From Pleurotus djamor (taxonomy: Eukaryota > Basidiomycota > Agaricomycetes > Agaricales > Pleurotaceae), in the NCBI GenBank assembly GCA_029747585.1, contig JAPEVF010000243.1, positions 1-60,736 of the forward strand: a stretch of DNA of 60,736 nt. The letters are read 5' to 3'. The position numbers and the translations under genes are program-made. Shown here one piece after another: positions 44,583 through 56,797 of the stretch (its first letter is position 1; each line of letters opens with the position of its first letter). The notes under the pieces were generated by a model, which did no database searches, was not told where the DNA came from, and saw only the letters and a list, made by a program, of their open reading frames with translations.

Positions 44583-46179
44583 TCATCGTTTATAAGGTTG
44601 GTCACTCTGGAAAGTCGGGGGCACCTTCTGGATAGGCGATGCGATGACGCCCGGCGTAGGGTAGCTTGGGGAGTATTCCGATGGCGAAGGAATCTTCCAA
44701 GAAACGTTCTTCTGTGGTGTCTGATGTCGAGAGTGAGCTGAAGAATATCGGCATTAATGGAGAAGACATACGCCAGCGCTCAGAGTTGAGCTCGAAGACA
44801 AGCTCCCATCTCGGTCACCACCCTTTATCTCAATATCGACGTCAACGTCAATACCGACATTAAGGCGTTGACCAGGATACGGGCTGTTGAATCGCCTCCG
44901 CTCCCCGCTGCCGCTCAGGCTACCGACATATAAGCGAGGTGGCTCCTCTTCCCTTATGCGCTCTCGGGAGTTGAGCATCGCAATGAAGGAATTGATGTAG
45001 ACTGGAGGGAAGGTGAGTTCGTGGATGACATGTAAAGAATGGGACACAACATACCTTTCGTGAGGAAAGACTCGATGCCCAAGAAGATGAGGGTATCAGG
45101 AGAGGCAACGTACTGCGACATGAAATCAGAATTGCGACGAAAAGGTCACGACCGTATAGGAAAAAACATACTGCGATCAATGCCCCCATAGACGTAGCGC
45201 TGGTCAGTAGCCCACTACGCAGGACGAACTGCATCATCATGGCGATGCGCGAATTGACCTGGGTTTGAAGACCGCGGGACCTTCGTAGGTAGTAGACCAT
45301 AGCAAATGCAATGACGAAGTCGACAAATGTAGCTGTGGCGAAGCACGCGATGATGGCCCACTGCAGGTGTAAGTGGTAAGTAGCTGGTAGGAGAAGACAA
45401 GCCAGAGAAGGCACGTACCCCGATGGATGTGTGGTCGGCGATGTTAGTGAGTGTATAGAGATGATAGACGAGGACCATTCCGATACCTGTAGAGGAACAT
45501 GAGCCCGACGCTCGGCATGCGCAGAAAAGTTAGAGGGTGCTTACAGAAGGCACCAGCGACCGTGGCCATCACGAGATAGGCAATAACCGGATTGTGGTAA
45601 GCTCCAACTGTCAACGAAAACGATCAGGTTTGAGTTCGCGTATTCTTCAGAAAAGACTTACGCAACCATACGCGGTAAGTGTACAATCTAACAGNAAAAA
45701 AGAGCGTTCAGAATCGAAAGGTCGCGGTGCAGCTCTGAGACTTACCCATGCACTATGAGGATGATGACAATGTTGATCACGATCTGAAGCTTGAGGGACC
45801 ACACGACCACCACGATTTTCAAAGGGTTTGCAAAACCTTGTATACAGTAGTAATAGACGGTATGGGCGAGGAGAATGAGGTGAAAAGTATCGAGTATCCA
45901 AAGCCCGGGGACCTATCAAAGACGGAGGTTGGGTCAGCTGACGCAGCTGAATATACATCGAACGAGACGCACAGCGATCCGATGAATTAAAGAGTCGCGT
46001 TTGAAGAACCAATTAAAGTATGAGTGCGTTTGCAAGCACGTAAATCCGTAAAGTCTGAAGGAAGGTCAGATGGTTCTATTTCAAGATGCCAGATGAACAT
46101 ACATGGCAGCGAAAATGGACCCAATAAACAACGACCCCAACGTATTATCCAAGGTCTGGTTTGCCGTGAATAGCGACAT
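44583..46179 (-). CDS. seven-transmembrane DUF6534-type protein 3, 10 exons
   Basis: Best-resolved 7TM gene. Introns: 46055-46102, 45913-45972, 45688-45745, 45608-45661, 45487-45544, 45361-45418, 45113-45171, 45002-45054 and 44712-44771. Exons sum to 1089 nt, 362 aa. Reads LDNTLGSLFIGSIFAAILYG, then TCLQTHSYFNWFFKRDSLI, LWILDTFHLILLAHTVYYY, LYTYRVWL, FVDFVIAFAMVYYLRRSR, SGLLTSATSMGALIA and VYINSFIAMLNSRERIREEE, then a long polar tail. This is the canonical DUF6534 pattern with a C-terminal cytoplasmic domain. It is less derived than copies 1 and 2: longer tail, ordinary exon sizes. An N at 45695 lies in intron 3 beside an A run. Confidence 0.92.
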
Positions 46180-47433
46180 CTTTTAGGGCTGCACGTTCGT
46201 CGAAACCTGAGAATGGAGGAAGTGGTTTCGCCTCTCAGAGGCAGTGGTCGTGCGCGGGAAAGGAAGTGGAAGAGAGGGACGAAGGGGGGAATAGGAATCA
46301 CCAGGAATGCGTATCGTGTGGACACATATACGGATTGACAAAGTCGAACCTAGACCGTTTTTTCACGGAAAAATTCTACCAATTGAGGCACCGTGTCGGA
46401 TCCGGGATCGAGGAATCAACACGAAACGTTGAAACCTCCTGGTTTGCCGGCGCTAAAAGGCGCTTTAGGCGACGCCACCTCCGCCCTGGAAGGTTAAAAC
46501 ACCCAAAATGGACATGGGTGATCGGTAACGTGGGGGGCAATGTCAACGTCATAGCGTTGCTACGCAGAGTTCAAGTTGCCGTGCAACCGGAAACCGGGGC
46601 GGACGATTCCTAGATGTGCTTGTGAAAACATGAAAACCGAGGCAAAGAGTCAAAAATATAGAAAACCTCAGGTGCAATGAGATAGCGCTATTCATCCACG
46701 TCCGCGTTCGTGACGGTTCTGAACGGCGACGGCGAAGACGCCGCTCAGACGGTGGAAATAGCTTGAATATTGTCCTAGTCTAAAGACCCACGTGAACGAG
46801 GACGACGTTAAGATGACAGCTCGACAGAATCTCTACGTTGTGACGCACCATCAAATTGCAATTTAGCCATGCTCCACGAAACTAGGAAGCTACGAGGCCA
46901 GGACCCAGGGACAAGGCCCGCAAACAGCCAGGCTCAATGAGCGCAGCGGATTATGTCTGCCGCCAACTGGAAACATGAATAAAAATAGAAGTACAAGGAT
47001 CGATTTGACAGACTGGCGTATGTAGGAGCGAGCAAGGAACGATGGGATGTGCGGGTACCTGACGTACTCGGAGAGAATCATGGCGATTTCTTGAGGAAAA
47101 CATATCGTCGAAGCTTATAGACCAAGTGCCAGCCCGGTTGGAAGCGACTGGGTGACGAGGATGGGTTTGTCACGGGCCGCACATATCGAGGTCATAGCTT
47201 GACAACTGAGGAATTAGACAGGGGCAATGGACGTAGCATCCTGCATCAGCGCTCAGCTTTCGCTGCTGAGCAAACGATGATGAGGGGAGAATCATGGACA
47301 AGCACCACACATGAAAGTGTGGGACTGTCACGTCGTTCATTGAAGTGATTGGACTAACCCAAAGACAAATGCGATAGAGGTACGGTTACGTATGAACATA
47401 GTCCTTAGCAAGTTGTGGGAGCTTCAATGCAAT
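46180..47433. other. 1.25-kb intergenic region
   Basis: A plus ORF at 46266-46613 (115 codons) is open but has no recognisable feature and overlaps the 7TM promoter. No other gene seen. Confidence 0.4.
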
Positions 47434-47821
47434 TTACCATTGAGTGGGGTCAACTGCAGGAGCGGGGGGCGGGGTGGGGGGTCGTGCTGGACGCTTGAAC
47501 AGGGGACATCCGTTCTTGAAACCGAAGCTAGAATAAATCGCACATCAGAGAGATTGCGGTACTCATAGGGAGTTGAACATACGGATTATCCTTGTGAAAG
47601 ATACCCTGTGGGAGGAAAGACAGAACGGCATGTGCGCAGTCATGGATCTGCGAGATGAGCCCTTGAGGCCGCTGTGGCAAAGGTGAAGGGGACACCGGAG
47701 GAGTCGACGGCAACTCCAAATTCAAGGACTGCAATGAGCTTGATGAAGATGGCACCGGGGACGACAAGGCGGTGCCAGCGAGGACCAGGATGGTGATGGT
47801 AGCCGTCTTGAAGAACTGCAT
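47434..47821 (-). CDS. small secreted protein
   Basis: Start 47821 begins a clear signal peptide (MQFFKTATITILVLAGTALS, cleavage expected near SSPVP). One intron (47528-47582) joins to a second exon ending DPTQW; total 333 nt, 110 aa. The mature protein has a Ser/Pro-rich linker, a central GLISQIHDCAHAVLSFLPQG helix-like segment and a Pro-rich tail, with two cysteines in all. A TATA-like GGATATAA lies on the minus strand at 47943-47950, upstream of the start. No catalytic motif. It could be an effector-like or cell-wall-associated secreted peptide; function unknown. Confidence 0.75.
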
Positions 47822-49894
47822 CCTGAGCTTAAACGAGGAGCTGAAGATGAAAGGTGAGAGATGAAGTTAACATCGGGACTAGTAGACGCACAGATCAAGG
47901 GAGCGAACCCGACTAGGTAGAGGTATATCACCGTCAATGAGCTTATATCCCCGACACCATCCAATCCTCCTGGTCGACTTCAGCAGATGGAAGCGAGCAG
48001 GAAGCGAACTGATTCGCAAACCTAAACTAGCGCCGACCGAACGCGAAAACTAGCTGTTGGAACGTCTCAGAGTAGTTTCGGAGGCATCGTAGAGGCTACA
48101 TAGTCATGGGCGTGTCAGTACCAATATTCAGCAATCCAATCGAAGTGAGAAACGTACGCAGGAAGATGATAGGCTCTCCCACGAGAGAAGGGTGCGAAAG
48201 TGTCGAACACATGAAAATTCCAGTCGGGTTAGGCTTGATACCAACATGGACTCCGAGTTGTGAGCTACGGGATCTTTGAGATGCCCGTTAGCATGTACAG
48301 AAAAGAACATTTACGAAGTAAACGTACCCCACAAGCGAGCAACAACGCAGCCTACTGCTTTTCCATCTAGCCCTCCTCGCAATGCACAGGTCTAAACCGT
48401 GCGTTTCAGCTAACCATCGAACGACTTGTGTCTCTCCCAGGGTCAGCCAAAGGCTCTAGACGTGCTGTGGAAGGCATATTCGCTCTTGAACTGTGGTCAG
48501 AGACCTGTCATCTTGACGTCCTGCCCGAAATCCTGAGATCCTGGAGGCTGGCTGCAGGAAACAAATTCGAAGCTCAGCACAGATAAAATGAATGTAGAGT
48601 AAGGAGGTTGACATGCGACTGACTGAAGCGAAGACCGAATAGAGCCATGCCAAGTTGGTTCACCAGAAATAGACGATGGTCGTCGCTGGTTGAAGAACGC
48701 AAGGAGTCAAGAAAATTGAACGAGGCGTCTATTGGATTGCCTCCCTTTGAGTTTAGCGCCCGCTCGGTTTCGTTTCCTGTTTGTCAGTGCCAGTACTGCC
48801 TTTGAACCACCGTGTTCCAACTTCCTAGCCCAAGAGTCCTGCTAAAATGGCTGGATATTCAGCACGTAGCAACGCACGAACCTGACCCCGTCACATTCAT
48901 CGCATCCTGATTGATTGCTGAACTCCATGCACCTGGCAGACTGGTCCGTTTCGTTGTACTTCTTCCAAACTTCTTCTCCCTTTTATCTACCCTTCTCACT
49001 CACGGCTTGGATGTGGATCTCTTTTCATAGTTCATTCTAGGCTGATGCGAGTCATTAAAGGCACCCGAGGACGCTCTGTCTATTTTTGGTGTCCTTGGAA
49101 TACTTATTCTTAGCGACGCCGGAGAACTACTACCTGAGTTTACGAAGGATGGCTCAACAAACTTGAAGTTTAGCCGTGTTTTATCTCTTCAGAGGTCGCT
49201 TAGACGCATGACGACGGTTTCAAAGCAGCGAATATTGTAGCTTGGTATGTTTGTCATTTCTTACGCCCTTTTGTCATCAATGCTGGCAAACTGACCGTAT
49301 GGCACTTCACTCATCTCACGCAACCCATCAGATACCGGAATTTTCCCAATCCTATCCCAACGGCTGTTGAGTCGTTTCCCGCGACGCGTATGCATCGAGC
49401 TTACGGCAAGTACAGCAAAGCGATGAGAACGGGGGAAGTATTTTTGGTGAGTTGTTCTTTTCCCAGCCATGTTGATTACCGTTGCCGTCAATGAACCATC
49501 AGGTCGACGGCGCCATGATCGAGCGCATCGATCGATCGTACTGATCCGGTCGCCAAAGCCTGAAGTCCATGTTACTTACACAACAGAGGATGCGTGGCCG
49601 AGCAACTGCTTCCGCTGACCGAATCCTAGCGTAAGCTCCTTAGTCGGTATTTGTCTCTTCGTTCCTAACACTTGACACTTTTTCTTTACCGCAAGATTCG
49701 AACAGTTGCAATATACCTCCGATCTCAGTGCGTTGTTCCATTCTCTATACACATTTCGCGAATCAGTCGATGTTACGATGTTACGGAACCTGTATTCCCG
49801 GGGAAACGTCCACGTAATGATAGACCCGGAGGTATCTGAATATCTTTGCTACGTCTCATCCGAGTTCGGAGTCGCAGGTACCTTTGAACAATAA
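47822..49894. other. 2.1-kb stretch without a resolved gene
   Basis: Short ORFs on both strands. One at 49261-49491 (minus) has protein-like composition but no support. The first exon(s) of the membrane-protein gene that follows may lie near 49600-49890. Confidence 0.35.
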
Positions 49895-50988
49895 TTGGAC
49901 GCTACCAACTGTTCACGTCTCTCAACCCCTGATATTGTGGGTCCCCTCGGGCCCAGCATCGTGGAATTCTTCAGAATCACCTCACCGATCACGTACAAGG
50001 GGGGACAGAGTCGAGAAAGCTGTCGCCTCGTCTTGCCCTCGCCCCTCTGTAGGACTGAAAATAGATCTTTGCGTATTTTGGGAGCGATGTTTGCCCTTCC
50101 TGGAATAAGGAGTGGTCAATCGGGGAGATATTTAAGTGGCTTCGAGCTATCGCCAAGGCAGTATTGCCTTAATGTGCAATACAGAGAAAACTCACCACGC
50201 CACAACCCTTACCACTACAGTTTATGCGCCTACAGTTTTGGGTGCGTCTCTCTCTCACTGTGGCGATCGATCCTGATTCAGGGATGGTTAGTGAATACAA
50301 CGACTGAATCAACTGCGTCATCGAAGATATCTATGACCAGCAGTGCATCCGAGAGCTTTGGTATGTCTCCTTAAGCGCCAGCTTTCCATTGTCTGAGACA
50401 CATATTTCAGACCCTACTACCATACAACGTGTTGAAGCTCCTTCGTCGATTCGCATCACAAGATCGCTGGAAACGGATCACCCCCGCGATACCAGTCTAA
50501 ACACCCCAAGCCACAGCTCACGACGTGATATCGTTGGCATAGCCGGTGTTGCATCCGTCGTTGCGGCGCTCATCGTTATCTTCGTGTTTTACCGCGTCGT
50601 CAAGCTCAAGTGGAAGCGTGCACGTACTTCGGCCTTGGATATAACAGACGGAGGTATGTATCGTTGGATGAATATGATCGTCCTTTGTAAACTTACTTTC
50701 TTCTTCGTAGGATACAGCGACGTTCCACCCAGTGACACCCCGGAGTCAGAGCCTCAGCGCACTCTCTTCCCGTTACCAAGGAGGGAAAAAGCTGGACCCC
50801 CCATTGTCGAAAGTAGTCGTGTTTCAACCCCTTGGTCCACCATGGCTCAGGCAAGCTCGACGCAAGTACCGGCCACCAGCAATGACTCTCCAAGGGTAAA
50901 CGCATCGAGGAAATATCTCATCGCCCATTCCAAGAAGAGGATAGTCTCGACCACATCGAGCTTGCCTTCATATCAAACAAGCGAATGA
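49895..50988 (+). CDS. Ser/Thr-rich single-pass membrane protein, start unresolved
   Basis: A cell-surface protein with an extracellular part, one membrane helix and a cytoplasmic tail. Resolved introns: 50073-50136, 50242-50291, 50361-50410 and 50654-50710. Extracellular part: IVEFFRITSPITYKGGQS, then a Thr/Ser-rich stretch (HATTLTTTVYAPTVLVNTTT). Membrane helix: IVGIAGVASVVAALIVIFVF, followed by basic residues KLKWKRAR. Tail is Ser/Pro-rich and ends TSSLPSYQTSE. The domain order is like fungal stress sensors or receptor-like surface proteins; that is an analogy. The 5' end, including a signal peptide, is missing: an in-frame stop lies just before 49895, so at least one exon upstream was not found. 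Confidence 0.6.
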
Positions 50989-52258
50989 TCCAGCTGTTTG
51001 AAGCTCAACATCGCGACCCCAGCTTGTTCCAATGTAGCCATTCCCCCTTCGTTTTCTCGTCCCATTTCCTAGCTAATATAGAGTAGGGCCTCAATCTAAT
51101 GTTTGCCTTGTTACTAATTTACTCGACCTTAATTATACAATGACCGTTTGGAATGCTCATCTCACAACGACCACTATTTGCGCAGCGAGGCTCCTCCGTT
51201 ACCACCATGTGATCGAGAAGAAATGGCTGATTCATACTAGGTTCCTGTGCGACGGCGGTCGACCTCATCGAGGAAGCCCACACATCATCCATCACGGCGG
51301 TGAAATTCAAGGGTGGACCCATGTGCAATACGGCTGGGGCGCAAATCAGCGCTTGCTCAGGGACGGTCAGTTACAAACTAGAAGTGTATGACGCAAGCTC
51401 AAAACCATATGGTCATCAATCGGTCGAACGGAACAAAGACGAGTCGATCGAACTCACCAACCGCTTGAGGATCAGATGAGTACTGAGGAGAGTATAGTTG
51501 AGACAATAGCGACAGGCAAAGGCAACAGGACTCGGCGCGAATAAAACCCCGTTTGTCGGTCGCCTCTCGCGTGCTGTCCTTGGTTACATGACGATAATCT
51601 TGAAGATGGGTTGGCGCATCAGCGAAACATCTGATCATCGAATGCGGAGAATGAACATGGATCTTAAATCGGTAATCACCGTCTCTTTCGTGAGGAGAAA
51701 TGTGATGGAAGGATGGATTGGCCGCAAGTACTCTATGCACAGGATAGTGTGCTTGAATGATCACTACACGAAACAGAAAAAGAGAGCGTAGTAGGTATAC
51801 AAATGCTCAATGTTGACAACAAAGATTCGGGCTCGCAATCGATAGTACGCCTCTACCGCACCACTAGTTTCATACACCATCAGTGGGAGGAAAGGCGGGA
51901 CTAGTTACAGCACTTCCAATGTGGCGCCATGGGAGCTGGTGTCAGGTAATGATACCAAGGGTTGGGTGCCCTTGAAGGATTCCACATGTAAAGATGCGGA
52001 TATCTGAGCGAATGCTTTGATCAGAGACTAGTTAGAAGGTACCCAATTGGCCAAGGGAGCAGTGGATATGCGTAGCAGTCGTGTCTTCTGTCTTCAAACC
52101 GTCCGTCCGTTTGCCAGCCTCGTCCATGAAGGAGGTCCACATTCAACCACTGAACATGGAGATGTAGCAACCCCGGGTAATGTGTGTGGCGACAAAGAAG
52201 AGAGGGTTGAGGTAGGGACGTATCCGACATCCGCCAGGTCTTCCCCACATAGCTGCTT
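50989..52258. other. 1.27-kb unresolved region
   Basis: A minus stretch at 51119-51340 (LNFTAVMDDVWASSMRS) and another at 51399-51764 look partly coding, but have no joined gene model. Confidence 0.3.
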
Positions 52259-52677
52259 CTAATGTTGATAGAGCGGGAGGCTATAGGTCTGAGGTGACGC
52301 GTATGAAGGGAGGTTTTCGGTGTGGTACGACGGAAGGCTGGACGTATTCGACAGTCGATGTGGATTTTCAAATGGGTTGTGGTCCAGAGAGAGGTAAACA
52401 GCGGCTTCTTGCGTCTCGGGTCCATCGATGGACCCAAGCGACACGAGCTCCTGGGCTTCTATGTCGCCTTCATCTAGGGGAATGTGTGTCAGTACATCAA
52501 CATTTCATGGGAGCGGTTCGATATGGGGACGTCTACGGCATACGTACTAGGTGAAGTACTTCGTACTCTGCGTCCTCTGGCGTTCTTAGCCTGGTGTATG
52601 GATATGCGGTATATGGCCACCGAGGGGAGGATAGACAGCACAAAACTCGATGTAACTATTGCCGCTACTAGGTTCAT
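52259..52677 (-). CDS. small single-pass membrane protein, paralogue A
   Basis: Start 52677, one intron of 74 nt (52474-52547), 345 nt, 114 aa. It opens directly with a hydrophobic helix (MNLVAAIVTSSFVLSILPSV), then a basic stretch (KNARGRRVR), then an acidic/polar tail: EGDIEAQELVSLGSIDGPE, DHNPFENPHRL and SSLPSYHTENLPSY. Probably a signal-anchor protein with a cytoplasmic tail. A TATA box (TATATAA, minus) lies at 52736-52742. Its leader, intron size and tail match the gene at 58873. The SSLPSY motif also occurs at the end of the 50988 gene. Confidence 0.8.
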
Positions 52678-55600
52678 GCCATCCACTGAGCTCGAACGAC
52701 GAAAGGTGGTCAAGGTTAGGTCAAGGACTGGAAGGTTATATAGATGAGTGATAGTTGAAATGGGGTAGTGGAAAGACGCACCTGCGTATCGTATCGTTGC
52801 GCGCTATTTAAAAGCGAAGACTCTGACAGGTCAGTCAGAGTGCACCGACGACAAAGGGATGGGATCAAAACACAGGGAGGCTGATTAAATGTTAGGATCT
52901 GTGGAAAGCGATGCTAACGAAAGGCTTACTGTAGCCCGTGGTAGTTATTCGGTCGCTGTCGCTGTCTGACAAGTCTTGCGAAGGCCGACTTCAGAACTGA
53001 GTCCGCGCAGGACGACTTTTGAGGAAGGGCAGCAACGACTGTAGTTGAAGGTTGAAGTGTTAAAGATGCATTGATTGGAACTGGGAGCTGGGAGGATTGG
53101 TAGATTCCAGTGGGTACAACGATATGTAAGGTTCAGGAGGCAATCTGAATACGCCGATCATAGATGGATGGATTAAAAGAGTCCAACGAGTGCTGACGGG
53201 ATACTGGTTTGATACTGTATCGTACTCGAGTGGGGACAAGAACGGCAAGAGGAGGTAGCGGAAGTACGAGAGGCCAAGGGATAAACAAAAAGTTCGAGGT
53301 GATGAAAATCCGCAGAGGAAGTGAGCAAGGTCCACGGGAAAGCAAACAATGATGGCGCAATTTTACAACATATAAACAGACACGGGAGACGGGAGAAGGA
53401 GGATAAGTACTGAGTACTGAGGCTTGAGAGTTGGGTATACAAGTCCAAGGAGGAGCGATCGTGCCTACCTGTCACTTCTGCGTCTACCATCTGTGCAGAA
53501 GAGTGTCTTCTCCAAGCACCAAGCGTGGACAAGTAGGAGCGCCGTAACCATGGAGACTCTCCTGGCAGGATAGTGGCGGAGGAGACTTTGCAATACCGAG
53601 CGAAGCTTCCAGGTTGCGACGATTTTCCTTGAGGGGTTTTCCGTCTTCTTCGTCAACCTCGTGCGTACGGCAAGCCCACTGGGGTACCTTCATCGTCCAT
53701 CTCGATTCTGAGCAGTCCGTCAATCCTCATCCTCTTCCTTCTCCAAAGACAGCGAAGTACACACTGCGTTTTGAAGCCAAGGGTGACAAGCCAGCTGTGA
53801 AGTGTACCATAGCGAAAGCTAGCAGTGTTGAATGCTGCTTGAGGGGAGGTGGAAGGAGCGTAGGTGGAGCATGGAAGGGTTCGCATATTGTGGTGGGGAC
53901 AGGCAAGGGAGAAGGCAGCAGACCAGCCAATCCGTGGGTTTTCGAGCATCAAACTCGAGGCCAACGTTAAGAGCTTGGATGCACAGCCGGTATAGAGTAC
54001 GATCTTCGTCCTCCTGCTTGCCAAACCCTCTAGCAGCATCAGAGAATTGGCTACCAAGGGACAATGACGACACGGAGGTCATGGCAAGCAGGCGTTGGTG
54101 GTGGTGGTAATAATTGATCTCGGAGTCGCGCGATTCCTTCCATAACTCTCCTACAACACCAAGCACCAGTGCCGGCACCGAGGCGACACAATATCCCCAC
54201 CATCCGCCTCAAGACCAAGCAGCCTTCGTTGCTTTGAGTTCCCGTTCGAGAGAGCGTTCAGCTATGCCCCACAACCCTGTGCCAGCGTCAAAAAAGCCAG
54301 ACGCGAAGCTCCACATGCTGTGGACTCAGCGAGGCGAAGGGATTGAAGGGTGTCGTTGAAGGGGAGAGAGATCGTCGAATGGATGCGTGGAAGGTGTCAA
54401 TGTAAGGGATAACTCGGGTTGGGAAGGGATGAGCGACAACGAGCGGAACGACCATGTGGAAAGGATGTTTCTTCTCTTCCATCGACTCGCGAGGTGAGTT
54501 CGACACCTGTCTTCTTCACCGACCACCATGAACACACCTTTCAACATTCTTTTCAGCGCGGTGGCCCTTGCCATCGCCTCCCGATAACCTTCTGTATCAA
54601 TGCAGCGCGTATTTACCTCTTGAGGAAAACGATTTCGGCGAAATGCTGATCGCGGATGTAGAGTATCATGGGATGTAGCTTGGGACAGAACGGCGAAAAC
54701 GAAGGGGTAGAAGGGCCCGTAGACGCGTAAGTGTTTCGATGCCTTCAATTTTTCCCCAGGAACCTGTCTCCCACATCCCACTCGACATCATGGCCACTGC
54801 TTCTGGTTCGTTTTGAAGTTCGTCGCGGCCTGTTCATCCCGAGCTGCGGATCAACACGCAGATTCCGAGGTTCGTGTTGAGAATTGAATCAGTTGATCAG
54901 GGAACGCAAGGGAGGTTGATGTCATGTGGCGTAGAGATGGGGGATCAGAGAGGCCAAGACATATAAACTGTTGACTTGACTCGAACAGTAGATCCGGATT
55001 CCTATATCATGGGGCAGGCGGGTAAATCGAAGGGCCATGATGGATGATGACACCGTCAACTTGAGCCCACTCTCTTCGACTGGAGGTCGCTTGTGCGGGG
55101 AGAGATTGCGATTCTCGAAGAGCGAGTGCAGAGATTGAGTCGGGTGTGATCGGTTTGGGTCGACAGTCTGAAAACGATTTTCCAGTTAGTACGAAAGTAT
55201 CACAGAGGAGTTGGGGAGGGGGGAGGGGGAGAACGGGATGGNTGAAAGAAAGGCGCACATGGTAGGCCAGATGAGTCCCAACATGATGGGTTTCTCTTTG
55301 TCGTGATCGCAGAAAGCTGGAACGTTGACGTCTTTAGTATATATTTCCGACGAAGGACGGCATCTACATCGAGGGATGAATTGAGCTATACGTACAGAGA
55401 CGGCGCGATCAGACAACGCACCGATGGGATGTCGCGTATCCAAGCCCTGAAGCTATTCATCTCTCTTCTATCTAGATATCTCGCGTTGTTCCAAACCAAG
55501 GACCGTGCTATTAGTATTAGAACCAGCGTAGCGTTGACTTGTGACAAAAACGAGTGCAGGTGAGCCAATGCGGGATATGTCGTAGTAGAAAACTCACATA

Positions 55601-56797
55601 TCTTCTGAATGTGTCCTATCTCTGACTCGCAGTGTAGCAGTTGATGCATGATGGCGTGCGGCACAAAAATGAGAATCAAGAGGTCAAAATTCGGGGTAAC
55701 GACATTGTGAGTTAGCAAAACTCAACTTCTCACGCCACCGCTAAGCCTTGGCTTCGTTTCCTTTCAAATCAAAATGCTTATCTACGTTCAACAACACGCT
55801 TGGGACGGTATCATGCCGGTCTGTCCTTTGGCGACTCTGTGCAGTATATATTCAAGCATACCTTCCTATCTCCTATGCCAATGTCATACTGAAGATATCT
55901 GGACGTTAATATTCGAAATCGCAGCTGAAATAGGCGGATTGGGCTTGGATCAGGCGTCGTTGAGGCGTCCACCACATAAATCTTCACCGTTTTTTTACTT
56001 GCAACTCACATTGATTGCCCCATCGTAGGACATGTAATCAGCGCGACTTAGCTCTCATGATCTCAGGCTTCAAAGCTTCAGTACTTACTCGGACTCCGGA
56101 AAACGGAGATATCAAGCAAAATTTACAGCCAAAGTCAACTGATTGGATATGGCATACTCTCACTCATTTGCTCCTTCAGAAAGTCATTGCGTTCACGGTG
56201 AGGGAATTTACTAATACCAGTTCTCGAATTGACGGAGTCAGACGAGTTTTACAGCTTTCATTATAATAGCCATTTGACAATGTCATCGGAGACTTCAACC
56301 TTGTACATTCGGGCATCATCAGAGTGGCCGTCGCGCGAGGTTCGTCAAGCGGTGCACACCGCCTAACATCGGAGTTTCAGGATTTTCTCGTTAGGTACAC
56401 ATGTAAGCCGAGGGATCTTCTCACCGACGAGTCACTTGCTGATAAGAGACATTCNAGTTCGCACTGACATTTCCCCTAGGCAGCCCTAGGCATAAGTCAG
56501 GACAGAAATGGGATGGACGGGGAAAGCCCCGCGGAGGAAGCGGACTAGGATGTACTCAGTCATTCTCACGCCACCGCTAGGCAACCTACCTTCAAACCGA
56601 AATCAAATCCGAATCGAGCTTCCCATGAGCCACCGCCAGTGCACAGTGCTGGACACACTGTCGAAGGCTCAAACAGCTATGGAGCCTTATACAGGTAGGN
56701 NAAAAGTTTCTCCGCGTACACCTCACATCACCATCAGATCAATTTCGCACCTTCCACCAGCGTTCTGCGTATAAGAAGCAATGGAACTCCGTGCTGC
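52678..56797. other. 4.1-kb unresolved region
   Basis: No gene could be assembled. Protein-like frames occur on both strands at 53614-53970 (plus: KYTLRFEAKGDKPAVKCTIA) and opposite it. A minus frame at 54500-54780 (VYGPFYPFVFAVLSQATSHD) may be an exon. A plus piece at 55890-55930 (EDIWTLIFEIAAEI) is faintly F-box-like. A 17-bp exact repeat occurs at 55727-55743 and 56563-56579. Ns at 55242, 56455 and 56700-56701. Confidence 0.3.
52736..52742 (-). promoter_or_regulatory. TATA box
   Basis: TATATAA on the minus strand, about 60 bp before the ATG at 52677. Confidence 0.55.

Noticed and set aside
46266..46613. Plus ORF of 115 codons upstream of the third 7TM gene
   Set aside because: Composition is not convincing and it occupies the promoter and leader of the divergent gene.
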